In this document: positions 53,108-64,000 of the stretch, in pieces
How positions within the stretch are numbered: position 1 is the first letter of the stretch
Layout of the letters: each line of letters begins with the position of its first letter
Assembly (NCBI GenBank): GCA_024195585.1
Contig: SWBL01000148.1
Location: 51,850 to 115,849 of the forward strand
Direction of reading: 5' to 3'
DNA: 64,000 bases
Origin: Aureobasidium sp. EXF-3400
Lineage: Eukaryota; Ascomycota; Dothideomycetes; Dothideales; Saccotheciaceae
Made by a program: the position numbers and the translations under genes
The notes under the pieces: generated by a model
Databases searched by the model: none
What the model saw: the letters and a program-made list of their open reading frames with translations, nothing else
Told to the model about the DNA's origin: nothing

Positions 53108-56100
53108 TCATCCTGCCATCGCCTGCTTAGGGGTACGTTGATGGTCAGCGTTGAGGCCCCATCCACCTTCCATCTCGTTCGCAGCCTTCTGCATGCGATC
53201 GACACCTCCGCCTCCTACCCTCTTGTTGCTCGTATCATCTCCTGGTGACTCGACTGCTGTGTCGCTACCAAGACTCTGTTTCTCTGCTTGGGCTCTTGTA
53301 CCTTCGCATTCTCCACTTGCGTCAATTGCGCCTGTCTCAGCAGGTCCTGCTTCATTTCCTCCTCTCTGCTCGCGGTTGCCCTGCATAGACTGGTGGTGCA
53401 TCTCCTTACGGCCCATGGTCTGGCCGTTTGGTGCAACGGCATCCGAGTGTTCGTACTCTTCAGGTTGATCCATTGCACTAGCTCTTGGTTGTTCGGCGAG
53501 GCGCATTTCTTTGCGGCGCTGACTGAACACCTTTTCGATGTCCTTTCCTTCCTTCTTGGCCTCGATTGCTCGCCTGGTTGCGTTGACGTTTTCGAGCGCT
53601 CCGTTATCCTCCCACACCTTCTCTTGCTTTGATACGCTCAGTCTACCGCGGATCCTACCGCCATGATGACGTTCCTCCTTCTTCCTGACATCCCAGGCTT
53701 CCTTCATGACTTTCCACCCTTCAATCACCATCCTCTCGGTTTCCGACGTGTTGCTGGTCTTGTTGTTTTGATCGAACTCGCGCAAGGCCTGCATGTCCTT
53801 TTGTCCTTGGACAATGTGGGCTCTACGGATGAAGAATGTGGTACCGGGGCCGCCCATGCGTTTGGTTATTTCCTTCCTTACGCCCTGCGCGAGCAGGAAC
53901 GGAGGAGTGATGATGGCAGAGATGTCCTTGAGAACAAACCCCCCAATGCCTCGAGCAGCTCCGATACCCAGGCCAGCAAATTTCCCGTGTTTGTTTTTGC
54001 CATCCTGCCATCCATGCATGGGCTGCGTTACCAACCCCGTCCAGCCATCGTATATGCCATAGAGGAGCTCTTGTCCTGCAGCTCGCGAGCCTGAATGCAT
54101 GCCGGTGATGCGAACAGGTTTGCGAACAGATGCGTCTCCGTACAAGCGAGGTGCGTTATGGAAGCCCTGACCAATGGCGAGACCGAGATCCAGGGGCATA
54201 CTTGCAAGGGCGCCACCAGACTCCAGGAATGCGTCGCCAAACTCTCCAGCCAGCTCATGAGCAAGGGCTTCTTCCTCTGCAGATTGAACGGAATCCAGAG
54301 TGTTGTTCGTAGAGGTGTGCCTGGGACCAGAGGGTCGTGCTGAATCATGTGCTGCTTCCGGACCGCTCTTTCCTTTGGCAGCTTGCTTGAGTAACCTCTT
54401 CTGCTCCTTTCTCTCTGCTCGTTCCTTCTTCTTTTTCTCCCGCTCCTCTCGCTTCTTAAGGTTCTTTGCAACGCTTGTGGGCACCATCCCAACTCCTCTT
54501 GCAATCCCTGCGCCTGTCTTGATCAATGCACCACCTGCACCTGAGATCGGCTCTCCAGGACCATCAAAGTCGTTCCATTCATAATGCCGCAGGAGACGAA
54601 GCTCTTTCCAGGAGATCTTCTTCTGCTCAACTAAGATATCCGCTGCGAGTGCACTGAGCCTGAGACTTGATGTCTTCATCTTCCACACAGCGACTCTGTC
54701 TTCTAAAATGGAGCATCTCATGCTGCGCTTTCCTGCGAAGGGCAAACTGCGGTGGAAGCTCTTGACTGCGTTCTCTGCACCATCACCTTCAGCAGCAATG
54801 CTTTGAGCAATCTCCTCAGCGTTCTTGCGGGCGTCATCAGTCAGACATTGCTTGATTCCTTCTGCGAGTTTTTCTGCGTCCAACTTCTTGTATGGGATTG
54901 CCTCATCAGCACCAGCCTTGGCTTTCGAGACCATGGCTCCCCAGAAAGGCTGGTCTCCGAAGAAGGGTACAATCATAGTCGGCTAAATTTTCCAAGTTAG
55001 CGTCCGTTCATAGAGTACTCTGTTGGCAAGATGCACATACCTTTCCCGATCTCAAGCCGGCAGCAGCTGTGCCAGCGCCACCGTGATGGATAACAGCCTT
55101 TACACGTGGGAACAGCCAATCGTGAGGCGTGTTCTCTAGCATGAAGATGTTGTCTGGAGTATTGTCGCCGCCCAAACCACCCCAGCCCTTCGAAACTAGT
55201 GCTCTGACTCCGGCTATCTTGACAGCATCGAAGATCATCTTTGTGAACTTATCCGGGTCATCAACGACGATACTTCCGAAACCAATGTAGATAGGGGGCT
55301 CCCCCGCGTCCAGAAAATCTGTCAGTTCTTTGGGCGGGTCATAATCACTCGCAAGATCGAGGAAGACGTAGCCAGCAATATCAATCTCCGGACCCCAATC
55401 CTTCGGTTTTGGCACTAGTCCTGGAGACCACAAATAGGTGTAAGGTACCTTCATTCGATATAGTGCACCAGGTGCCCAGAGACTGCTCACGGGTTCCAGG
55501 CCCAGGGTCTTGACGCGGAATCGATTGACGAGATCACCAAGACCTTGCCATGTCATCATCTCAACTAGAGGATAGCTCATGAAGTTGATATATTCGACAC
55601 TAGTGTTGCTTTTCTGCGGAGTTATGTTTGCGAGCGGATGAGGGAATGATTGGGTTGGTGAGTAAGGGAAAGTGAACATGATATGCAGAGGAATACCGAG
55701 ACGTTCTGCAATGTGAACGTGGGCGAATGAAGGTGGGTTTGCGATGATGGCATCAGCGACGAAGGGTGCCTTGGTTCCAATCATCTTCATATTGGCTTTA
55801 TCATGCTCATCGTCGGTAGCGTTCACGCACGCACGCCAGAGTCCTTCGAAGATTTCGGCCATACCTTTTCTGCGGCGAGCAATTTCACCTTGCCTGACAG
55901 TCTCAAGACTAGGAATAAGGCCTGGATTTTTGACCATGAAGGCCATGAGTTCTGAGGGATCTCCTCCAATGCTGAAGAACTCAAGGCCAACGTCCTTCTC
56001 AATGAAGTCCTTGAAAGCTGGGTGAGTTGCAACTCGCACTCGGTGGCCGTAACGTTTGAGAATGCGAGCGATTTGGAGGAACGGCTGAATGTCACCTCGA

Positions 56101-57008
56101 CTACCAATGACCATAATGACAATGTTCAGACGTGGTCTCTTGATAGTTTCGTGGAACGAAGACGCGACGGAAGCGGCATCGTCGGAGAAATCGTCATCAG
56201 ACTCACCATCTGTCTTTATGTGATGATCATCAGAACCAGAGTCCGATTCATGCTCATCTCGAGAGGCGTGTTTGTGTGGCACTCCAAGGTGGTTTTGGAT
56301 TGTCTGGCCGAAAGTCTTTGCAATGTATCCGTTACCAGCAGTCTCGCTGACAGAGATGTTAAGTCTGCCATCGCGTTCAGAGGCGTTGTCTCTTCCTTTG
56401 TTTTGCTCATTGCCGACGTTGAGTCTGAAGTATGATTGTTCTCTTTCCATCTTTCGTCGTGGTTGGTTGTTCGTTTGCTGAGTCCCTTCCAACTCGCTAT
56501 CCGAAGATGATGATGATGATGATGATGATGATGACGAGTCGGATTGATCGGTTTGGCTATAGGGTCGAGCGTGAGAGTGGGAGGTGCTTCGCTGGAGAGC
56601 ATTCATAATGGTGGCACTGCGAGGCATGGCCTTTGGTCTCTCTGTTTGCCATGATCTCTCGAGGCTAGGGCGTTCGCCAGCTGGGAGTGATTGTGTGTTA
56701 GTTGGTTTGGAGACATGCGCCGGTGTGTCTGCGTGGTCGACCCGTTCAATGTCACGGTCGAGGCTACTGTTTTGCTGTGGCTGTCCTCCAAAGTATCCTT
56801 CTTTCTCGGTGCTTTGGTAAAGAGCAGTGGCGGGAGTGTGGTATACTGAAGGTATTGAAGGTGATTGGTCTCCATCGATGCCGTGGCTCGGAAACTGCGT
56901 CTCTGGCGGTACGATCGTGGGAACAAGTACCTCGCCATTGTTGTCGGTAAGGACACTCGAACTCGTCTCTGCCTCACGGGGCAGTCTGCTCGCTTCGGAA
57001 CTCGCCAT
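53108..57008 (-). CDS. Sterol 3-beta-glucosyltransferase-like protein with VPS13/ATG2-like tail
   Basis: GT1-family glucosyltransferase using UDP-glucose, by similarity to sterol glucosyltransferases. Exons 57008..55041 and 54982..53108 give 1280 residues; the 58-base intron opens GTATGT, has GCTAAC and ends TTTAG. The ATG at 57008 is the first one; upstream the frame reaches only a GTG. The N-terminal ~290 residues are Ser-rich and disordered. The N-terminal GT domain starts 'VIMVIGSRGDIQPFLQIARI' (~298) and the donor site is 'HHGGAGTAAAGLRSGK' joined to 'PTMIVPFFGDQPFWG' (~640-670). No GRAM or PH domain is visible, so I do not call it Atg26. Residues ~800-1040 contain Gly-rich 'GIYDGWTGLVTQPMHGWQ' and 'GIGAARGIGGFVLKDIS', resembling VPS13/ATG2 C-termini. 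Confidence 0.78.
56506..56534. repeat. GAT trinucleotide microsatellite
   Basis: About nine to ten GAT units, read on the coding (minus) strand as TCA codons and giving a polyserine run in the disordered N-terminus of the glucosyltransferase-like protein. Confidence 0.9.
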
Positions 57009-57849
57009 TGAGGCTATATCAGCACTCCTATATGTACGGCTCGCTGTTAATCCTGGGAGGCCAAGTGAAGCCTCGAGAAAGCAAAAAGTCGAAACACCCG
57101 TGTTCACAGGATTCGCATCAATTCAAAACGACAGGGGGGTGACAAGGACGGTAGACGAGTATGATCCCTAGTCTAGCGTTTGCATCGCTAAGCGCAATTC
57201 AGGTTTCTGTGATGTCTGTTTCGATGATGAGATCTTCCTGATGCGGAATTGGTACGAAAGGAGCGATCGCAGTGACATCATATTTCCGGATTTGCGTGAA
57301 AGCTTGGTTATCTAAACCCGCCCCCACAGCGGCTCTTACTGCCATGTGAGATGACGAGAACTCTATGGCGCAACACATTTAGATGCTTCAAACCTTCGTC
57401 TTGAGCAGCTTGCTGCAGTCGCGGTCTTCATCTCTACTCATGTGCAGGAACCAGGTACAGCATGGTACCCGAGAGACGTCTATCCCGAGGGCGCGAAGGA
57501 TGCTGTGCGTCTCGATACCAGCGCTAGCAGCTTATAGGACCGATCTACAGTCGCTGATTCGTCCATACTCCAGTTAAAGTGGTCGAGTGACGAGTCGGAG
57601 AAAGTGCAAGAAAAGGCGTAAAAATAATTCAATTATAGCCGCGCCTGACTCTCTTTTCAAGGGTCGCATTGGTGACCCTACATCATTGGCTATTTGTTTT
57701 TGAGCTGCGCCCATCAGTGCAGACTTTCCCAAAAGTCGAGACCAAGCGCTTTTCGATGTCCGTGGTTTCACTCGTGTTGACATCATTGCTATCCCAATGG
57801 TCATTCTTATTGCATATTTTTTTTTGCAAGTCTACTCTAGTAACGAACG
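57009..57849. promoter_or_regulatory. Divergent promoter region, glucosyltransferase-like / Zn2Cys6
   Basis: An 841-base gap without a supported gene; short frames at 57383-57804 lack domains. Confidence 0.4.
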
Positions 57850-60118
57850 ATGTACCCGGGGCAACGGATCTCTGGAGATATGGAAGAAGCTACAGGCGCT
57901 GGATGGCGTGGGTCTCGAGGTTATTACCCTTATCGCGACATCAACCAACACTCAGGGAATCTCCAATTGCAAAACTTCACCGACCCGCAACAGAGTCTTG
58001 TTGAGGGTCCACGCGCTTCTGGCAGTAATGCGCGCCCAACCAAAGAAAGGCCTTGTGATGCGTGTCGCAGGCGCAAGACGCGATGTGTCAAGGAGAAAGG
58101 CGAGGACAAATGTGTCTTGTGCAAGTTCCATAGTCAGGAGTGCACCTACCTGCATGAGCCTGTCGCCAGGACCAGGAAACGAAAAGCTCAACCAAGTGAG
58201 GAGACCGACAGAGGAACCGCAGATGACGATTCACATGTTTCACGCACCAACGTGGGAACTGGCGTGGAAGAATACGACGAGCTTCCTGGGGAAAGCTTGC
58301 TGAAGAAGACGCTTGGTCTCCAGAACAAGCATCATGCTTACTTCGTTGGCCTGACTGAGCCTTTTTCCTTCCCTCGGTTTTCAATCGCCAAGGGGAGCTC
58401 GCAAAAGTCTACGCAGGGAGGTATTGTCACGATCCGGAAAGTCGATGACTTCAATGCTTTCACGGTCCGCGAAGATCAAGGCACTATCGGCTACGACAGC
58501 GAGCTAAGTCGTGTAGATGCGATTCAGCAGCTGGTTGAGCCATATGGGCAGGCCCTCATCGACCTGTACTTCCGCACCATCCACCCATCGTTTCCCATTC
58601 TCCACAAAGGCGTCTTCCTCGAAAAGTATGCCCGTTCCTACCGCGAGTTTTCCCCTGCTCTTCTGGCGGCCGTCTATCTTCTTACTACCAATTACTGGAG
58701 ATGCTCGCCGGCGCTAGCGACCAAGCCTAAGCCAGATGCCTGTCGACTATACGAGTTGGCCACAGAATCTTACGACCTTACGATATATCGCCCAAAGCTC
58801 TCGTCGGTCCAAGCCGGTCTGCTAATTGCACAATACGAATGCTTTACTTCAGACATTATGGCTTGTGGATCTAGAGGAAAGATCACGGCACAGCTGGTCT
58901 CCATGACACATACCATGGGGCTTCATCTAGATCCATCAGGATGGGACCTGCCAGCCTGGGAAATCAGCTTGCGCTGTCGTCTTGCCTGGGCGGTCTACGT
59001 CCAGGACAAATGGGTGGCCCTCATCGAAGGTCGTCCAGCTTTGCTCTCGGACCGTGACTGGATCGTACCGTTGTTACAGCATAAAGATTTCCCAGAACAT
59101 GAAGAGCACAACGAGGAAGGTAGCTCGGAAGTTGAGAAGAGTCGGATTATCTTCATTCAAATGATCGAGCTCACACGAATACTCTCGGACATTTTGGATG
59201 AGATTTTTAGCTTACGGTCACATCACGCCATGGAGATGTCACCTGACCCAGTCGGTGCCCTTCTGAACAGGATACAGCCCTTGCAGCGTCGACTTAGTGC
59301 CTGGTCCGATTCAGCAATGGAGGTACTATCTCTGGAAAGAGCTTCGACCATGCGATTGACTTGTATAGGTAAGTCTCTTTATATTACCATCTAGTTGCAT
59401 GCCTTTATTGACCATCTCAGGGTATCTCAGACTTGCCCACCTTGCTGTTGAGGTCAGCTTGCATCGACGTATCATATGCCGGACCATGTCTCGTGGATCA
59501 GACCCGAAAGTAGCTGCGGCCTGCCGCGTTGCTGCTAAACAGAGATGGTTGTCTGCACTCGATTTCGTGGATAGTCTGAAGGCACGACACCTCAAGTCGT
59601 TCTGGTACTTTAGCTCGACTGCATGCTTGACATTGCTGATCTCATTCGGCAATGTTCTTGTTGGCTCTGCTTTTGACTCATCTGAAGAACAATTCTATCT
59701 CGAGAAGCTGAAGGAATTTCGTTGGACGCTGAAGATCAACGGTGAAATGGGTGCGAAATTCATGAGCGCAGCTATCAGATCAATGATTCTCGATCCAAAG
59801 GAAATTCGTAAACCCGAGCCCTCTATTACGAGTTCTGGCACTAGTCCCGAGTTGAGGTCCCAGTCTAGCGTTGGCATTTCGTCCCAGGCTACATTCGGAA
59901 ATGTTCCCATTCAACAACACCCGACCTCAATGGGATCTTCTGGAGTCACGTCTGGTTGGGTCACGCCGACGAGCTATCCCAACCCATCGGTCTTTACTGG
60001 ATTCACCCCGGGCATGTCCGTGCAAGTGCCATATATTCCTGGATACAACTCCTGGGCGCCTTCTACCTTCGAGAACGGCCAGCCAGTGAACGATTATCTC
60101 AACCACATGCCTGGCTGA
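57850..60118 (+). CDS. Zn2Cys6 transcription factor, DAL81/TamA-like
   Basis: Binuclear-cluster regulator. Exons 57850..59368 and 59421..60118 give 738 residues; the 52-base intron starts GTAAGT and ends TCTCAG. The cluster is at ~69-98: C-x2-C-x6-C-x8-C-x2-C-x6-C, starting 'CDACRRRKTRC', then basic 'RTRKRKAQ'. Residues ~150-200 ('LGLQNKHHAYFVGLTEPF') and the fungal regulatory domain ('LYFRTIHPSFPILHKGVFLE', 'HTMGLHLDPSGWDLPAWEIS') resemble Dal81/TamA, coactivators of nitrogen-source genes such as permeases. Pro/Ser-rich C-terminus. Orthology is from memory of these patterns only. The permease 8 kb away might be a target, but nothing in the sequence shows it. Confidence 0.7.
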
Positions 60119-63009
60119 CGGACATGAACTACTTCGCCACTTCCGATGGGTATGTTCGACAGATTTGCATCGAGATAGTAGGATGCATGGAGTAGTGAGA
60201 CTCTTCATCTCGCAGACAAATCCTACCTCTGAACCACCCCGGATCCTACACTCATTGCAGGGATGTTCTAAAACGCTTGGATCACGAGACATGAATACAT
60301 ATCACGAAGGAAGACGCATTGCTTTTGGTACGCGGTGGAAATTGCCAAGCTTATGAACAAGCTCTCAGCAAATATTGCCATCAACTATGGGCACTTTTAC
60401 TACTGCACAAACTCATGAACACGAAATGTACGAATAACGATCATGATTCTCAGAACTTTTCCGCGCGGATATATTTGGTTCCGCTTCCGCCTTCCGCTTC
60501 CGCACCTGCATCTGTGGCAAGTCGATCGGACCTTTGCTAGAGTGAGTACCATACCCAGACGATCGAACCCGGTGCTCGCGTCAGCTCGTTTTGGAACGGG
60601 AAACTGAAGCGCCATTTTGAGCCTCACTTGACACATTCTGCTTGCGGAACAAACGTCTGGCGGCAACCTTTCTTTTCCGGTCCTTTGTTTATCACCAAGC
60701 AAGCAGGACTCTGAGAGTTGCGTAAAGCTATGCGCCAAGCGAGTGCATGTTTCAAACAACCTAATGACTCGATTTGACCGACACATAGAAAAGCTTATAC
60801 CCCAGCGCCGCGCCAGAGCACATTGCACAATGAGCTCTCACGGGTAGTCCACTTCCCGCTTGGGAACAAGAAATCTAGACCTTGGGCCATTGAAAGGGCA
60901 GTCGACACTCCATGGTCATTGAAACAAAGTCTGAACACTCGAAATGCTGATTACAGCACCCTGCTTACTATACTGCATCTCCTAAGTCCTCTTGAGGTCT
61001 TCAATCGCGGGCCCTCTCTGCAAACTATGGATGTCCAGTCCACATCCTCTCGTCAACCGTTCCGCGCTGACCTGTGCTTGCGCCTCTTCGAAACTCGTCT
61101 TTATCGTCCATTTGGGGTCCCAGTGAAAATGCCTGGACGATTGTCCATCTCGTACACAAGCTCTCGGAATGCGCCGCTCGAGGGGTCATGCATTGATATG
61201 GGGCGCAGCAACGAATGGCGCGACGACAGTTGAGAAAATGGGTGTTCCACGCGTCAAGTCGATATGCTGGGGCGGCAACGCGGAGCCTTCAGGGAGTGCG
61301 GTTTAGGAGAGGTGACGATGGAGTACGCTTGGCTTGAGGTAGGTGGAGGTGTCTGTTGTCCAGTCAGCAGATTGGGTCAACCGTGTTTCAGTGCTGTACT
61401 GCCTCGGACAAGATCCCAGCCTCTTTGATTAGTCTGACAGATACATAACGCTTCCGGTACAACCAATGGACCACGAGACAACTCGTGTTTACGGGATGTG
61501 TGGCTCGCGCTCGGTGTTGCATGATCTGCACTCGACCGGGAGGTACATACGAGCATGATCGAGAATTCATCCTCGTCACTGTGCCACCGACTGACAACAT
61601 TGCTGACACAAGAACAATAGTCGGCGAACTGGTGTGATAAAGGTATTCAGTCAATGGGCTCGCGCTTTGTGCACTCACGCCATTACACTTGTGCAACGAG
61701 CCACACAGAAGTGCTTGAAGCTCTTCAAGCGCGGTATGCACTGTGAGTCCACTAATCAGTGATAGCGCTGGACCATCGGAAACGGTGTTGAACCGAATCT
61801 TCAAACCAACACGGACAAGGACGCAATGGATGGGCATGCGCAACCAACTGATTCAACACTACCTCCTCATGAATTTGTGATGCGACCGAACCGAAGGTGG
61901 TGCGGTGCCAACTTGTCTTGTTGGAACAGACGGCTTTCCGGTAGACGCGTGTCATCTCCCATGACTTGTCGCTCAAGCAAACCGCTGCTGTAGGAATGCC
62001 GCAGCAGGCTTGCTCTTCGCTGTGTCATAGACGAGTATCTAGCTGTGCTCTTGCTGTGTTGTTCATAGATAGCGTAATCGACAAGGTGTCTTGATAGGTA
62101 AGAAAAGCGGAAGATGCGGATCGAAGTATACACAGTGAGCCTTGCGTTGCGGTAGTCCCGAGACAACGTTTCGTTGTGCATGTGCGTGTAGGTTGGTGAG
62201 GAGATGGGTCAAGTACGAGTTGCGAGGATTTTGCCCCTTCGCTTGGAAGGTGCGTCCATGCAACGATGCGGCTCAAAAAGAGGTCGAACCTTCCAAGTCT
62301 AGCAGCATCAACAATAGGGTTCAGGCGACAAACTTCGCAGATCGCCACTTTGTTAGACATTGCAGCTTATATTTTGGGTTGAAGAACTGAGTCGCTGCTG
62401 CCACTCATGGAGTCGAGAGGAAAATTCAGTCATGGTTCGTTACATCGTAGAGTGCTCTCTGGAAGGGGTTGTATAAAACATTCTTCGAGTCGTGCATTCT
62501 GATTGTAGGATCAATTCTTGTGGATCTCGCCAACAGACATTAGTAATTGGACACCTATAGTTACTCTGGAACCAATATCAATGGAACCTTCTTCGCTGTA
62601 ATCCATCATCCTGACAGTCACTAGTACCAATATAAGAGCTCTGGAGAGAGAGAAGTGTAAACGCGGTATCCGTGCTATTTGCACATGATTTGTGTCGTGT
62701 GAGTTCAAGGTATCGGTGACAAGGTTCCACTTATCAGGATACGTTTGCAGACAGAGACTTCAAGTGCTACAATCGTTTCGTGACTCCTGGACTTTCATGC
62801 ATGGCAATTATTCCTTATAAGCTTTCTGGCCATAACTAGCGAGGAAGCCCTAAGGTTTAAGGCGACTTTGATCGTAATGATACGCTCTAGCATGGAGACG
62901 ACACGCGGTTTCTACTTCGAGTCTTAGTGCCAAGTTTCTACGCTTCACAACTTTAGAAACACCTTATAAGACTCCGAGAATGCTTATACCAAAATCGTGT
63001 ATAAATCGC
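60119..63009. other. Gene-poor stretch before the RIP block
   Basis: About 2.9 kb without a gene I can support. Frames at 60823-61233 (+), 61388-61976 (-) and 62025-62360 (-) are overlapping, multi-strand and lack domains. One piece near 61700 ('ALEELQALLCGSLHKCNG') faintly recalls a fungal regulator middle domain and might be a relic. Confidence 0.4.
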
Positions 63010-63905
63010 CATATAAACTAGCCTTCTCTATTCTACCTTACCTTTATCTAGTTTTTTTTTTAACTTCGCTTATACCGATATCTATACGCCCTTACTATTA
63101 CTGCCGCTATTATCCCTATTATCCCTATAAGTTATCTATCTAGTACTAAAGGCTCTAGTACATATTAAGTAATAGTTAATTTTCCGTTACTTATAATACT
63201 AGCTACTATAGTAACTATAACGATAAATCTTTACGCTTAGCGCTTTACTTCTTCTACTTTTACTATAATAACTACTACTACTATACGCATATAGGTCTAA
63301 TAGCTCCTTTAAGCACTTATATCCGACTTATTTAAGACCTTTAAGGATAAAGAGACTAGCGCTACCTCCTCTCTAGTTAGCCCTAAAGTCTAGCGTACTC
63401 TTTACCTTCTTAAAATAGACGATATATACTATAGCAAAGAGATATTACTTAATAACGATAATAATAGCCCTTTATATAACACTACTATTCCTAATAACAC
63501 TATTAACGTTAATATAACTAACTATAAGGATAAGAATAAGAGCGTTCCTCTTCTCTAGAAAGCTACTATACTTAGACGTATTACCTTCTTTCCTATTACT
63601 CCTATTAATGAGACTCCTAATATTAACGTTAAGGATTACGCTATTCCTAAGGACGTTATCTTTAAGGCTACTATTAGTAAGACTCCTACTCTTAAGGATA
63701 TTACTACTCTTAAGGATATTACTACTCCTAAGGATATTACTACTTCTAAGGATATTTTTAAGGTTCCTTCTACTCCTATTAACGATATCGCTAAGGCTAT
63801 TACTTCTAATCCTCCTATTAATATAGAAGAAGAGCCTACTAAGGCTAAGGCTAAGGCTAAGGCTATTATTAAGCTTAAATTAACCCTTATTCTTACCCTT
63901 TTTAT
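63010..63905. repeat. RIP-mutated AT-rich block
   Basis: Counting by eye, about six CpA and two TpG dinucleotides in nearly 900 bases, while TpA is everywhere and CpG is kept. This is the product expected of repeat-induced point mutation on both strands of a duplicated element. The edges are sharp: ordinary sequence before ~63000 and GC-rich sequence after 63905. Confidence 0.85.
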
Positions 63906-63933
63906 TTGTCACGGTTGGCTGTCTGGTCACACC
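63394..63933 (+). pseudogene. Decayed reading frame inside the RIP block
   Basis: In the frame with codons starting at 63601, only two TAG codons (63391 and 63556) interrupt roughly 540 bases, both of the kind produced by CAG-to-TAG change. The frame holds a three-copy 18-base repeat (63694-63747, 'KDITT' plus a varying residue) and a four-copy Lys-Ala run (63841-63864), so it looks like a former low-complexity protein gene, probably part of a transposable element. The original family is not recognisable. Confidence 0.4.
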
Positions 63934-64000
63934 TGACCATGACCCCTGGCCGCCAGGGTGACCCTGACCTTGGCCGGCCGCTTGCCAAGCGGCCGTGCGG
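63906..64000. repeat. GC-rich hairpin cluster at window edge
   Basis: Contains CCCTGG-CCG-CCAGGG (63944-63958) and the palindrome GGCCGCTTGCCAAGCGGCC (63976-63994), with GGTCAC and GTGACC flanks. It may be a terminal part of another element or a non-RIP-mutated repeat; the window ends before this can be told. Confidence 0.45.

Noticed and set aside
53108..57008. Naming the glucosyltransferase ATG26
   Set aside because: The GRAM and PH domains that mark Atg26 are not visible, and the C-terminal extension is unlike it.
47748..60118. A metabolic gene cluster (permease, hydrolase, glucosyltransferase, Zn2Cys6 regulator)
   Set aside because: No backbone enzyme such as a polyketide synthase, NRPS or terpene cyclase is present and unrelated genes are interspersed; neighbourhood alone is weak evidence.
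61388..61976. Minus-strand frames with faint similarity to a fungal regulator middle domain
   Set aside because: Only one short piece resembles the domain, there is no zinc cluster nearby, and neighbouring frames do not extend it.
63608..63826. A Leu/Arg-rich plus-strand frame
   Set aside because: It is an off-frame reading of the tandem repeat in the RIP block; the frame with Lys-Asp-Ile-Thr-Thr repeats is the more coherent one.
1..64000. CRISPR arrays, rRNA genes, canonical tRNAs, telomere repeats
   Set aside because: None seen. The two tRNA-like segments fail canonical folding, and no spaced direct repeats or TTAGGG runs are present.

Overview
The window is nuclear DNA of a filamentous ascomycete (Pezizomycotina; Dothideomycetes would be my guess, which is inference). 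The evidence is compact genes on both strands, short spliceosomal introns of mostly 46-66 bases with GTRNGT donors and CTAAC/CTGAC branch sites, fungal-only families (Zn2Cys6 regulators, DHA1 transporter, SRR1-like proteins, Scm3 with a Myb domain), and a right end carrying a very strong repeat-induced point mutation (RIP) signature. No prophage, CRISPR array, rRNA gene or clear biosynthetic cluster is visible.

Left part (1-19160) is housekeeping: an aminodeoxychorismate lyase (folate), the mitochondrial rRNA methyltransferase MRM1, a large CHD/Mit1-type chromatin remodeller, an Scm3-type CENP-A chaperone, ATG6/VPS30, an O-fucosyltransferase-like membrane protein and the mitoribosomal protein mS35. 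The middle-left part (19161-24292) is accessory: a tRNA-like hairpin, then three diverged same-strand genes sharing one spaced cysteine pattern, the first interrupted by an in-frame TAG. After this come a DHA1 transporter, a nuclear dynamin-like GTPase of at least seven exons whose 5' end is unclear, a 2-oxoglutarate dioxygenase, the ribosomal-protein-gene regulator FHL1, and a Zn2Cys6 regulator.

The region 41.9-52.0 kb holds a tiny spliced secreted-type gene, SNF7 (ESCRT-III) head to head with a two-exon TEN1 gene (telomere CST complex) whose correct frame needs splicing, and three SRR1-like genes spread around an amino-acid permease and an isochorismatase-family hydrolase. A small secreted protein, a sterol-glucosyltransferase-like protein with an unusual VPS13/ATG2-like tail, and a DAL81/TamA-like Zn2Cys6 regulator follow. 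From 60119 I see no reliable gene. From about 63010 to 63905 the DNA is nearly free of CpA and TpG and holds a decayed reading frame; it then switches abruptly to GC-rich, hairpin-filled sequence at the window edge.

Many open frames begin at non-ATG codons, so I reset starts to the first supported ATG and joined exons by hand. All splice sites are read by eye, and all family names come from motif recognition without a database search.
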